Assembly: GCF_947623445.1 (NCBI RefSeq)
Contig: NC_135241.1
Coordinates: 4,466,501-4,530,500 of the forward strand
Length of the DNA: 64,000 bases
Origin: Clavelina lepadiformis
Lineage: Eukaryota; Chordata; Ascidiacea; Aplousobranchia; Clavelinidae
Reading direction: 5' to 3'
The notes beneath the pieces are model-generated. The model was given only the letters and a program-made list of their open reading frames with translations, did not search any database and had not been told where the DNA came from. The position numbers and the translations under genes were made by a program. Numbering within the stretch: the first letter of the stretch is position 1; each line of letters begins with the position of its first letter. Below are positions 24,201 to 36,048 of the stretch, piece by piece.

Positions 24201-27200
24201 CTGTATACACTGAGAGCTATCCCCTTGGTCGTCATAATGGCCATAAAAATCATATGCCATAAAAGCAACCCCGTAGATTAACAATACAACTGAAAGCACC
24301 AAGCATCATAAATAGCATTATGAAACAACAATAAAATACGATTTATTGCTCTCGTTGACATTCTGCTTTGTCGTTATGACATAGCTGTGTGATATAGTAT
24401 TTTGTAATAAAACCGGTCGTTATAAATTGTCGTTGAAATATTCATATTGTATAATCAATAACTGAGCCATTTGCGTTCAAACTAGTATTTCAATACCTTT
24501 GACATTTGTCAAAACTCTAAAACGCTGAATAAATGTGTAGGTCGTAGTGTTGTTCCTTCACTTCTGTTGTACGTAAGTGGTGCATGGGAATTGTTCATCA
24601 AGCAAAGTGTAAACAGGTTAACTCATTAGCTGGGTGAATGTACGCCAATGAGCCACAACAGAACATATCATCCGTTAAATAACTTTAAACCTTTTGAGCC
24701 TAGAAACGTTCAAAGAATTCGAAAGAAAACTCTCACAAAATCGGTAATAATTCGATGAAAGCGTAGAATGTTTACCATCAATATGCCGATGATGAATGCT
24801 CTATTATGCTAGGCAATCCACCTGTTAAAACACTGATGTTTAGATAATTCCATAAATCTTGTTAGTCTTCACTTGTCCGTATTATTTTGCAAAGCGTACC
24901 GTGACATTGAAGTCTTATCTTGATGGATGGAGAAAAAACGTAATGAATTGACTAGTGTCACACTCCATATAATATTCGTCTTTAACTTAAAGTAAGAAAA
25001 GCATTGTAATTCTAAGAGACAGCGGTTTGAAAGGCTTTGGTAACAATTTTCTTATAATATTTCTCCTAACCCGTCAAATTCATTTGTGTAATATTTTATA
25101 AGTATTTCAAACTGCACCAGTATTACCATTTTAACGGCATAACTTATCATCTTAAATTTTAATCAAGATGGTGGTGATCAATCTGTTACCTGTACATCTG
25201 GTCAATAGGTTTCCGTAAACACACTCCCATATTTCTTCAATTTAATACTTATTTTCTTCTTGCACCACTTTTAATGACGGCATAACATAAAAGAGACCGT
25301 CATAGTCAATATTAATGATTTGTGATACCGTTACAACAAGCGTTCCCGTTGAAGGATTTGCGCCTGCATTTTGGCAATGTACCAGGAAGTATATTATACT
25401 TTGAACATAAGTCATAAACTTTTTCGTCTTTTTCAATGAATATTTTTTGATTATGAAAATTATAAGCCTATTATATTCAAGTGGGATAGTATTTCCTAAC
25501 TGACTCATGGACGTTCTCTCTCGTTAGCCCAACCTTATGTTGACGGATATATAGAGAAAATATGAAGTTTTTTCTTTCAAATATATCCGGTTTTTACTCA
25601 GGTCTTATTCAGGGCAAGGTGTTAAGTGAAAATAGCAATATGAAAAAAGAAAAATCTTCACAGGAATATTAAGAAATTAAAACCGTTAATTCACGAAAGA
25701 CCTGTAATGTTTATAATTTGGGGTTTTGTCAGCAAAGAGGTTCCTGTCAAGCTGCTTATATAAATGTCGGAGTGACAGTAGACCGTAAATCTGCATTTTT
25801 ACCCAAGTTTGTTCTGTCAATTATTTTACACAGAAATAATTTTGCTATACCAATGCCTCTAAGTTAAATTTATATTTGCAACTTGACAAAAATATACAAA
25901 TTTTGATTAAAACATAAACGTTTTATCGAATTAAATCATCGATAATCCTATAAAGAAATTAAAAAAAAACGGACAGAAAATTGAAAATAAATTTTGATCT
26001 TATAAAATCGCTGTTGTCTGTGTGTAGCAACAGAAGCAGTTTTAGATCAAAAGTTATGCCTTTCTTAATTTTTTTAGACGATTTTGATTAGAAATACCCT
26101 GATTTTTTGTGTTATTGCCCAGGCGGGATGCAAACTTTTAATCATAATTAAACATGAGTTTATTCGTCAAAGTCACACAGATACATCTATTTCACGTTTT
26201 CTTATACACGTTTGCCATTGGACCGGAATAATAAACTTATCATTTTTAATGTTTTGCTGAAATTAATGCCAGCCAAAAAGTTCATATAAATAATTGAACG
26301 ATTATATGACGCCTTGCATATGAAATAAAACTGCTCCTTAAGAAAAAGACACCGGTTGCTAATGGAGAAAAATGCCCGAGTGTGGCAAGTCACAGACAAC
26401 AGATGTCAATACATGACGATTTTCGTCATAAAAGTATATGAAAATTTATTATAGTGCGCTGCGGGACTATTCTTGGCTAAAAAATGAGAACAATTTTCGA
26501 GTTTCAGCGGGCCATGTTGGATGTTGGAGAGTGTAAGCATTTTGTCACTTCGCTATTAATCATTAAATGATTTCGAGTCCGATAATTTGCATTATTCAAA
26601 CGTCACAAAGAATCCCAATAATGGCGGGGAAAGTATTTAAAATTACCAACTATAATAGGTGTGGGGACAGTAAAGGGTGAAAAATATCAAGAAAATGTGA
26701 CATAAATTAGCGCCGGAAATTCCGAAGTCATTGTATTAAATTTTTGGAGAATAACTATAACCTACGGCTGCAAAGCAATGCCGACGTCGGAAATGGCGAA
26801 AAGCCAAAACTTAGAAGCGAAATAGTCACTTTGTTGAAAGTATATGGTTAGATTGTTTCATAAATATAACTGGCACATATAGTGACCAATCGATGAAAAA
26901 CGAATAAGGACGATATGAATAATAAATGAAATTGCTGGACAAGTCGCATGCCTTGGATGAATTCTTTCAGCCCTGCACCGGTGTATAATTAAATTTCTTT
27001 CAACAACTCCAGACATTTCTTTTTAGTTTTCAATTCCCGCAATTTGCTTTAATCAAATGTTCGCTTCACGCCATTTTCAGCTTTCGATAACTCGATAAAA
27101 CGTTTACTGGAATAAAATGCCGCTTTAACCGTCTCGCCGGGGACTGAAAGTGTTTGTCATATTTCTTTTGTCCTTTACTTATACGCGTGAATACGCTTCC

Positions 27201-28333
27201 TTGCGGACATAAGGTTTAACCGTTGCTTTGGGAAATTTTACACATCACTGCCAGTCTATCGCTATCCATAAACGAGATGACAACATCAATTCTTGATTTA
27301 CTACGGGCCTGTTTCTTCCCAAATCAAATGTGTCGTCATCATTTATGTCAGATTTCCATATGTCGCCTAAATGCTAACGAGCGCGTTACGCACGCTTCGT
27401 TTATTACGTCACACTGTATGTACTGCTTGAAGACGGAGGTCATTTGAGGAGTTTCAATGGTCATTTCAGTTTAAAGGATGGCATATTAATTTCTGTAACT
27501 AGGCGGTCGCCAAAGAATTCATTCATGCGCACATTTAATTGGTTTGGACATTTGTAATGGCGTGTCATTACCATATGCTGGATCTCTTTCCCAATTTGTC
27601 CTTTTGCTTAATTTTGATTTATTTTCATGTTTGATTTACTCAATTACAGAAGCATCTACATCGAACAGTCTCATGACCGCATGTACAAAGAGGCAATTGC
27701 TTTGGCGCTTATGTGTCTTTTGGTATTCCACACTAACTAAAGTTTACTAAACTCTTCCCCACCAGCTTTAACTGTATTGTTGGCTTCCGCGTTGAATTTG
27801 CTTTTTTTATGCTTCCTTTAATTGGCCAATGCTTGTAATTACATTTTGCGATTTAGTAAAAGTCTAATTATACGAAGATTATATCTAATTATTTACTTTA
27901 ACTTACGATTTTAATTACGTTTTAATGGCCACTGCTGGCCGTAATCGTTTGATTGAGTTTGCAATTTCAATTATTGGACTATACGATAACAAAATTTCAC
28001 CATAGGTTGACCTCTGTCACAAAGTTTTACGACCCCTAGGTGGTCAAAATTTCTATGTAAATTTTCCACGATTTGTTTATTGTATTCGTAATAGCTGTTC
28101 GTATTTGATGCTTCATTGCGCATTCATTTTATGCGCTATTGGTCACGTGATTGATGAAGAAGCGTTGAAATGAACGCAGTTTCATTGAGCCGACAAAAAC
28201 AGAATTGCGTGCCTTCGTTTGAGTAAATTGGTCAGAAAAAAAAAACATTCGCAAGCATAGTTTAAGTATAGGCTACTGCATTGATGGCAAAGTATATTTC
28301 ACGAAGCGTCCAAAACTGCTTCAAAACTCATTC
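21287..28333. other. intergenic, nothing recognised
   Basis: Upstream (5') side of the SALL gene. AT-rich, with no exon-like frame bounded by splice sites and no repeat family recognised. It should contain the SALL promoter next to 21.3 kb, but no TATA-like box was convincing. Confidence 0.5.
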
Positions 28334-28684
28334 TCACAGTATAAAGATGGTCGTGGTCCAGGTAACTTTGTCCCAGGTTAAGCGCGGAAATTTAGAAAGT
28401 TTAATGAAATATTGGTGAATCTGGTTCACGCGAAACGAAGCAAAAGCCGCAGTCGTCCTTTCGGATGAAATCTCCCGATCTTTCTCCAGTCTGACGTGAC
28501 TGATTTCCCCAGGTTTTGCAATGACCAGGCTAAACATGATCAATACCGTCACCAAGTGGCGGATGATACTAAACAGACAAGCAAAAATAACTCCTAAATC
28601 CAATAGAAAATGGATGGATCCCAAAACTTTTTCTAGCATTTCCATGGCTCGTTTGTCTTTATCACCTTTCGCGTTGGTACCCAA
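28334..28684 (-). CDS. small possible membrane protein, unrecognised (116 aa)
   Basis: Single open frame opening MGTNAKGDKDKRAMEML, with AACATGG around the start, followed by a hydrophobic block at about residues 22-57 that could form one or two membrane segments. A charged segment (RLEKDREISSERTT) and a basic/aromatic tail follow. Residue composition is more protein-like than that of other short frames nearby, and the reverse strand frame is only its shadow. No family is recognised. It could also be one exon of a larger gene. The only nearby AATAAA on this strand is about 250 nt downstream (28076-28081). Confidence 0.35.
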   Translation of the reverse strand: MGTNAKGDKDKRAMEMLEKVLGSIHFLLDLGVIFACLFSIIRHLVTVLIMFSLVIAKPGEISHVRLEKDREISSERTTAAFASFRVNQIHQYFIKLSKFPRLTWDKVTWTTTIFIL

Positions 28685-30659
28685 TGTTGTTCTTAGTGAC
28701 GAATTTTAAATCATTCCATTTTGACACGTTTTACGCACTTAACTCTGCCTATATCCAATTAATTTTCTGCAAATGCAAACCTAATCATTTCAAATAAAAT
28801 CATTTTAAAACCATAATTTAATTTCAAAATTTTAATTTGTTAATAAATTATGGGCCCTATTACGTCACAAATCTCGGAAAATACAGTACATGAATGGTGA
28901 AGTATTTGATGCATGGAAAAAATAACACGGTTTTGATCGATTGCGAAACGTGTAAAACAAAAACAAGAATGGTTTAAAATGACATTTGGAAACCTGATTA
29001 ATTCCAGAGTTATCTTTATGCGCTTTCATGTCGAAAGTTTTAATTTCATTTCGCCCGTCTTTTTGCTTTTTAGCCATTATTGATTTTTTCCAAATCTGAA
29101 TGTATGTATCCTTGTATAAACCGAGCTATTACACAGACACAAGGGAAATTATGCCGACCCATAGACTAGCCCTGACTTTACGAAAGATTCAACGCGATCT
29201 GTGCCGCGAAGCTTTGGCCCTATGCTCCTGAAATGAATCGTTGTGAATTTGAAAGGGAGCGACTTAAAATGTGTTTCAAGCAACCAAAGATATATTCAAT
29301 TTGCTTTCCGTTCGATGCCATTTAAGGATCGATATGTCGTCCATGTTAATAAATAGAGAGTCGCTTTTAATCTAGTTACATCTGTCCCGATCTATTAATG
29401 AAATCGGGACCTTTTGAGATTTTTTTTATGACAAAACTTTCTTTTTAAAAGCTTTTGAACACTCGGGTCTGCCCTCTAGCGTCGAAACAACGTATGTTTA
29501 ATCAGTGTCATTTATTTATTTGTTTTTAGAGTATCGCTTTAACCAGTATTTCTTTTATGGCATGATATTTTTTTTGCAGAAACGCATACATATATTAGAT
29601 AACGGCTTTCAAAGTGGTGTGTGAAATTTTGCGTTGCTTTTGCTCGCTTCATTTTGATAAAATAAAAAGTTCTTCCAAAATAAAGTTTCATAGATATCTT
29701 CTAACAAAGTAACTGCATTTTCACAGAAGTATGTTTGTTGATATCAAACTTGTGAATTATGTTAATTTTGTGGTTCTTCACACTTAAAGGTCACGGCTTG
29801 TTGTAACAAAACGTATCATCAGCTTGCAACACAGAAGCTTTGTTTGTCAGAAAACTTTATTGATTCTTGCAAAAGTGTTGAAAAGCATAACTATGTTCTA
29901 TGTGTACTTTCCAGCATAAAAATGTTATAGTGAAGTTGGCTATAAGAAGTTATATGCAAAAAGCATGCATGTTTGTTAGCGTAACGCTTATAAGTAAGCT
30001 ATACCCAGCATGAATTTTTTGTTAAAATGCAAACATATGATATAAACGTAACAGTCAATCATAACTATTCACATTCAAGTAATAGGTGTTACTTTTTATG
30101 TGTACTTACTGTTGTATGACACCGTTTGCCTTGCTGCAACGTGTTCTTATTCATCTTAACTTTCTTTATGTAGTTTATCGCTTGCATTTGATCACAGGTT
30201 TGCATTAAAATCTTATTCTGTATGATGTCAACGTTTTCTAGCAAATTTTGGTGCGCTGATATCAAAAATGCCATCCTTTTTGGCCTGTCACATCAGGTTT
30301 TAAAGTTAAGGTCGACGAAAAACTCTATATTTTTTCACTTTTACGTTTTACTACCCACTTTTTTGTCAAAAGGATATAATTTATCAAGATAAATTTTGTT
30401 ATCACAACGAGCTACGTATGTGCATCAAAGCTACGTATTTGGTACCAGAAAAAAACTCAAGAGCCTTCCCTTTGGCGTCCCTACGGCATGGAGGGAGCAA
30501 AAAAACCATCACAATGACTGTTATTTTTGTATGGTGTATTAAGGGGTTTAACAGAACAAACAAATCCAATATCAAGTACCCTAATTTAAAGTCAGCATTG
30601 AGGCCTGTACCACATTGTGATGAAATTCCCGTATCCTTTAGCAGAGATGCAAAGCTTCT
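28685..30659. other. intergenic, nothing recognised
   Basis: No supported gene, RNA or repeat. Short frames lack codon character and splice context. Confidence 0.5.
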
Positions 30660-31842
30660 GAGAATCTGAATCTGAAAGAAGTGCAGGTGATGGAGAGCAC
30701 TATCAGGAAGGAATAAACGATAACTCTCCAAAGCTGTTTTGAAAAACTCAGCTGAATGATCTCACAAGAGAGTTATATCTTTCAAAAGAATATGCGCAAC
30801 TTCTAGCGTCAAGATTAAAGGAAAAGAATCTTCTAGAAAAAAAGTACAAGTTTTGCTTGGTACCGCCACAGAGAGAAAAAATTTACAGAATATTTTAGTA
30901 AAGAAAGTACTCTGGTTTATTGTAAGGATGTTCAGGGTATAGTTGAAACATTTGGGATATCATATTCAGCAAAAGATTGGAGACTGTTCATAGATTCTTC
31001 GAAGACGAGCATGAAATGTGTTGCGGTACAATGGGCCAACTGTGCCATCAGTACCTGTTGCACATTCTACTGAGATGCCAGAAACGTATGAAAACATAGA
31101 AATTCTGTTGCAAATGATAAAGTACCATGAGCATAACTGGTTGATATGTGCTGATTTAAAGTTGTAGCTCTCATACTTGGGCTTCAAGATGGCTACACTA
31201 AATGTCCCTGTTTTCTTTGTCTCTGGGACAGTAGGGCGGATACTTCCCACTTTACTCGGAAATTGTGGCCAGCAAGAGATGAGTTTCTGCCAGGATCTAA
31301 GAATGTGAAGGCACATCTAGTAAGAGTGCATGAAAAACTTTGTGAAAGGTATGGACAAACACGGAGAAGGATTTAGGTACCTAAAAGAAAAGTTTTCGTC
31401 TTTATCCGAAGCTAAGCTGCAAGCTAATATTTTCACTGGACCTCAAATCAGAGAACTGTTGAAGGATGAAGATTTCGAAAAAAATTGTCTATAACGGAAT
31501 TGCAAGCCTGGAAGGGGTTAAAAGCTGTTATCCAGTAGTTCCTTGGAAATAACAGAGCCTCCAATTATTACAGATATGCTCGGTGCCTTTAAAAAACTTG
31601 GATGCAGGATGAGCGTCAAAATGCACTTTTTACACTCCCACCTAGACTACTTCCCAGGTAATTGTGGGAAGTTTAGTGAAGAACAAGGTAAACGTTTTCA
31701 CCACGAGATAATGGTGATGGAAGAACGCTATCAGGGTAAGTGGCATGTCAGCATGATTGCTGACTACTGCTGGTGTCTTAAAAGAGAAGACTCTACTAAA
31801 AATGTGAGAAAATCAGGTAGACGTGCATTTTCAATGAAATAA
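30660..31842 (+). pseudogene. decayed coding region of a repetitive, probably transposon-associated protein family
   Basis: The plus strand reads, in changing frames and with stops, as one recognisable protein: QLNDLTRELYLSKEYAQLL near 30750, DWRLFIDSSK near 30975, CPCFLCLWDSRAD near 31200, GFRYLKEKFSSLSEAKLQ near 31370, and then an intact frame 31543-31842 containing MHFLHSHLDYFPGNCG and ERYQGKWHVSMIADYCW. From memory this order of motifs occurs in multi-copy uncharacterised proteins of arthropods, cnidarians and other invertebrates, a pattern that suggests a mobile origin. I do not assign a superfamily. Several frameshifts and in-frame stops show it is not functional. No terminal inverted repeats or target duplication were found around it. 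Confidence 0.65.
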
Positions 31843-33445
31843 ATATCGAGGTAGTGAACCGCTGTGCTTTCAATAATAATCATTTTACTGGATTGCATGG
31901 CTATTGTTGTCATATTTCAAAAATCTTTCTTGTTTTATCATGAGAGGACAAAGATGTGTAACAATTCTGTGCAAACTGTGAATTTTTTCGAGTCAAGCTT
32001 GTTGTACACCTTACGTTATTTGCGATTATTATTCACCAAAAACGCTATATCACGTGTAACAGTTATCTCAAAAACCTGATGTGCTAGAATAAAAAAGACC
32101 ACAGATTCGGAATCAGCGCCACAAAATTTGCGATATTTGCATGTTTTTAGTGAAAAAAAATTTTGAAGTTGAAAAATGCAGGCCAGTGATAATTTGAGCA
32201 TGTTGTAGGTTAAGCTAAGCATACATCAAGCAAGGCTTTAACTTCAAAACTACATAGTGATCTCGAAGTGTCATATATTTATACAAAATACATGTAACGA
32301 ACGATCGACGTTCAGAAATGAATTCCTATTTCACGACGGTTGCATTCTCGAAAACAAAAAAACACACACAGACTATAAATAAAAGCCATTTTTATTGTCC
32401 CACAATAAATCGAAAAATAATGGATTGATACATTAAATTGTAGGTTGTAATTAACGCAAGCCATTGATTGTAAAAGCAAAAAATACAAAATTAGATATAG
32501 AATATCTACAAACACAGTATAACTGCTTGGAAACGATTACGTTCACAGAAAATAGAACACAACTACCAAAACGGTCATGTTAAAGTTAGGCAGTTCCATT
32601 GCAATGCCCGTTTTATAAAGAACATACAAACTCGCTAAAACATTTTGATATAAACTGCAAAAGTACGCGAAGCTTTCAGTTAGATCTACTTGGTTTTGCG
32701 TTTACTACACGTAATTGCAAGTTAACAATAAGCTGTAGCAGCTTCGGTGATTGATGTATACATTTATACAAACTATATTTGGCATTTTTGCACGTTTGGC
32801 TATTATTGTAAACAAAGTAGGAATGGTGCATGGTTTTTTACTTTAAAAATTTCACGCTAATAATAAACAAACACCGTAAAAAATATTCCTATTAAACAAT
32901 TTCTAGGTATATAGTGTATGTACAAATAACAGAAAAGTTCATCTATAAGTTCAAGAAATTGCATTACAGAAATTTTGAACAAATGGCTCGCTTTGTTATG
33001 AACACGTGAATATGAATAGCGTTTAATGCAAAAAATTACTCCATTCAAAATTAACAAAACTACAACATTACGTCGTTGTTTTATGTACATTTGACATTAA
33101 TGAAATATTTTACACATCATTACACATTACCCTGTTCAGAGGCCGCTACATAACTTCATTTGAAGCATGCAATTGCCTGGTATTTTGTACTTACGTAATA
33201 CAGTAAAAATTTTTAGTTATTTTAGATGCTTCTAGAACTGCTTTAATAAGGGTAAAATTGCCTGATATAATACATTAATTTTAGTTCATGATACGTAAAA
33301 GCATTGGACGATTTAACGATAAAATTAATTTACGTGAAGTATTATAACGTTAGATGACGCTATAGATGACGATAAGGATTTTGAGTTTTCGTTGTTCTGG
33401 AATGTTTCTGGTAAAAAGTTAGTAAAAATAAAATTATTTAACTGT
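31843..33445. other. intergenic, nothing recognised
   Basis: AT-rich sequence between the decayed ORF and the connexin 3' end. An ATTAAA on the minus strand at 33446-33451, about 45 nt past the connexin stop, may be its polyadenylation signal. Confidence 0.45.
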
Positions 33446-33493
33446 TTTAATGTCTTATTTCACCTGTGTAAAGGTATTTAATGGCTATAGAGA

Positions 33494-36048
33494 TCATATA
33501 AATCTATCTCCGTCGTAGTCATTGCCGCCCTCTCCCGACAGACTGCTACGTGCGTAGCCAACACGGATTCCAACAGCTTGTGGGTATCCCCTTGGGTACC
33601 TGCCGCCGCCACCACCCCCGTATCTGCCGTGGTTGCCAAAGTGAGGCATGTTGCTGGATATTTTGTATTCTTTTGTGATGTCTTGGCCCCTGGTCTTCCA
33701 TGCTTCCCAGATTTTTCTTGCTCCCAAATGGTAAAGTTCAATGACATTTAATACGATCATGACCAGGCCCGTTGCTGCAAAACCAACACGTTGTGTCAGA
33801 TCGAGTTTGAGACTGTCAAATATTTGCTGTTCTTTAAGAGTAGTTATTTCGAACGGGGTTATTTATTAACTTGACTCTCTTGCTCCCGCAAAAAGTTATT
33901 TATCGCTAGCCGGGGTGGAGCAAGACGTTTTGAAGTTTGCTCGGTAAATAGTGTAACTTTTCAAACATGTTTTACCAGACGTCGTTACGTGAGCAACATA
34001 CTTTTATGGTAGGCGTTAGCTTTGAAATGTTTTAAGCCCAAGATGGGGGAAAAAAGTTAAGAATAGGCGATTAAATTCACTTGTTATATGAACATGTTCA
34101 ACTTGAGAAACAAATTTTTAGACAACTATAATGCTTAACTACTCACCAAACATAACCCAAAGCATTATCGTCTTTTCTTTTGGTCTGGAAACAAAACAAT
34201 CAACCACGTTTGGGCAAGGCCATCTCGCGCATTTAAACAATTCGGGAACCCAAAATTTGAAAACGTAGATGTTGAATTGTACGACCATAAAACCGATTTC
34301 TACCGTCAGTCGAGATACAACCTGTTAATACATTTACTTTGATGCTACGATTGCAGTTAAACTATGAATATTTAATTTCTTAAATTTGTTTTTAAGCTTA
34401 TGACTTAACATTAACAACTCTTAAATAATTTGGTAAAAAAAGGAATTATTGTTTGATTACTTCATTGAAATTTTATATGAGTATTGTTAGTACATCTAAT
34501 GAGCTTGCATTCCACGACAATGCCAGAAACGCAAGCATGTGATATGTTTGCACATTTAGTGATTCACAAGGTTGATGTCCGAAGGTTCTGGAAATTTTAT
34601 TTTATGTCGACATGATGACTTCATCATATTTTCGATGTCACTCACCTGGGCAACGTAGGCAAGCATAAGTCGGGACGGGGTGTCAGAGTCCAACTTTGTT
34701 GCAACAACTTTGTCGTCATCATCTTTTTTTCCTGACTTATCTTCCTTTTCCTCTTTCTAAGCAAATATTTAAAAATTTTATGCTTTAGTTCGGTTATATT
34801 TAATAGTTTCATATGAGAAAATACATTCTCGACTTGTAAATAATATAACGCCAAGTTTGAGCTTTGAGGTTCTTTTTTGTACTTCATAATTACATGCTCG
34901 ACATGATTTCAGTTTTCGAACCAACATTCCAGAAGTGTTTCCGTTTAATCGATTCGAAAGAAAAATATAAAAGTACTTTGGTGAAATAATGTATTCCATA
35001 CATAACCTTAGTTGTAATACATTAAAACGTAATTTGTTCAATCTTGCGCAAATTTTTAATTCTATCCGATAATGTTACTTAAATAAACCATCTGTTGTTA
35101 ATACTTTAAACGAGCTCATAATGGACTACAACACATGAGCACACTTTGGTTTTAATTGATTTGTAACAGTTTTTTTATTCAATGAATAAGCAAAGTAATG
35201 ATTATTCTGCCACAGTAGCCGGAATTATAGGTGAAAAGTCTATATGCAGTGTACTAATTCAGTATGTTTACTTACAGCATTGTCGGCGGGTAAGAATGCG
35301 TCTTCTTCTACGGCACTGTAATCTATATTCACAAAAATAACATAATTATAACAATATCGAAGAAGTAAGAAGTGGATAAAAACTAAAAAGAATTGACAAT
35401 AACTTTGATCATAATAGATAAGCAATTCTTCAACGAATGAGCAGCTTGAAAACGGTCAGAAGTTACCTGGAGGTCCCCCTTCTTCCATGCGCCTCTTCCT
35501 CTCCTGCATCGCCCTCCGCCTTGCTTCCTCTCTAATTTTCCTCGCCTCTTCCTTTTGTTTCTTCTTTTTCTCGTTCTCATCTTGACGAAGCTTCTTTGCT
35601 TGGCTGATCTTTGCCATTTTGTGGGCCGTGTAAACCATGAAAACGACCGTGGGTAGCGAGACACATAATATCTAAAGTAAAGGAATTGCTTAATCTTATG
35701 ATCTGGTTCATTTTAATTGAATATTTATGTACGCAGCTGCGCCATATTTTAACTCTCATCGATTTACAAACTGTTTTGAATCGTAAAGCTGGTTACTAAA
35801 TCGTATACCTGAAGTGCCCAAAGTCGAATTAAAGATATCGGGCTAAAATCGTTGAAACAAACGTTTTGGCAACCAGGGGTCAATGTGTTGCATATAAATG
35901 AACCTTGTTCGTCCCCAAACACGGTATCGGCGATCGAGATAACCATTAAAAATCTCAAAACGAAGAAAAAGGTGACCCAAAACTTTCCAACTAAAGTTGA
36001 ATGTTCTGCAACTTGTTCGAGTAATTTCTCAATAATGTGCCACGCCAT
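33494..36048 (-). CDS. connexin (gap-junction channel subunit), complete, 6 coding exons
   Basis: Four-pass membrane protein that forms intercellular gap-junction channels. Coding exons: 35809-36048, 35467-35671, 35276-35322, 34646-34756, 34147-34321, 33494-33774. They sum to 1,059 nt (352 aa) with consistent phases and GT-AG ends. The N-terminus plus EHSTLVGKFW and FGDEQGSFICNT are connexin signatures. Extracellular loop 1 has C53-X6-C60-X3-C64; loop 2 has C232-X4-C237-X5-C243 within CARWPCPNVVDCF, followed by VSRPKEKT. Membrane segments lie near 22-42, 81-97, about 195-222 and 252-277. The cytoplasmic loop is unusually rich in Lys/Glu/Arg and spread over three small exons. The C-terminal tail is Gly/Tyr-rich (YGGGGGGRYPRGYP) and ends DGDRFI. 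Vertebrate connexins mostly have the whole coding region in one exon; tunicate ones are intron-rich. Orthology to a particular vertebrate connexin is not called. Confidence 0.95.

Noticed and set aside
25242..25508. 88-codon minus-strand frame in the intergenic region
   Set aside because: Composition is uneven, there is no start context or flanking splice sites, and no recognisable motif.
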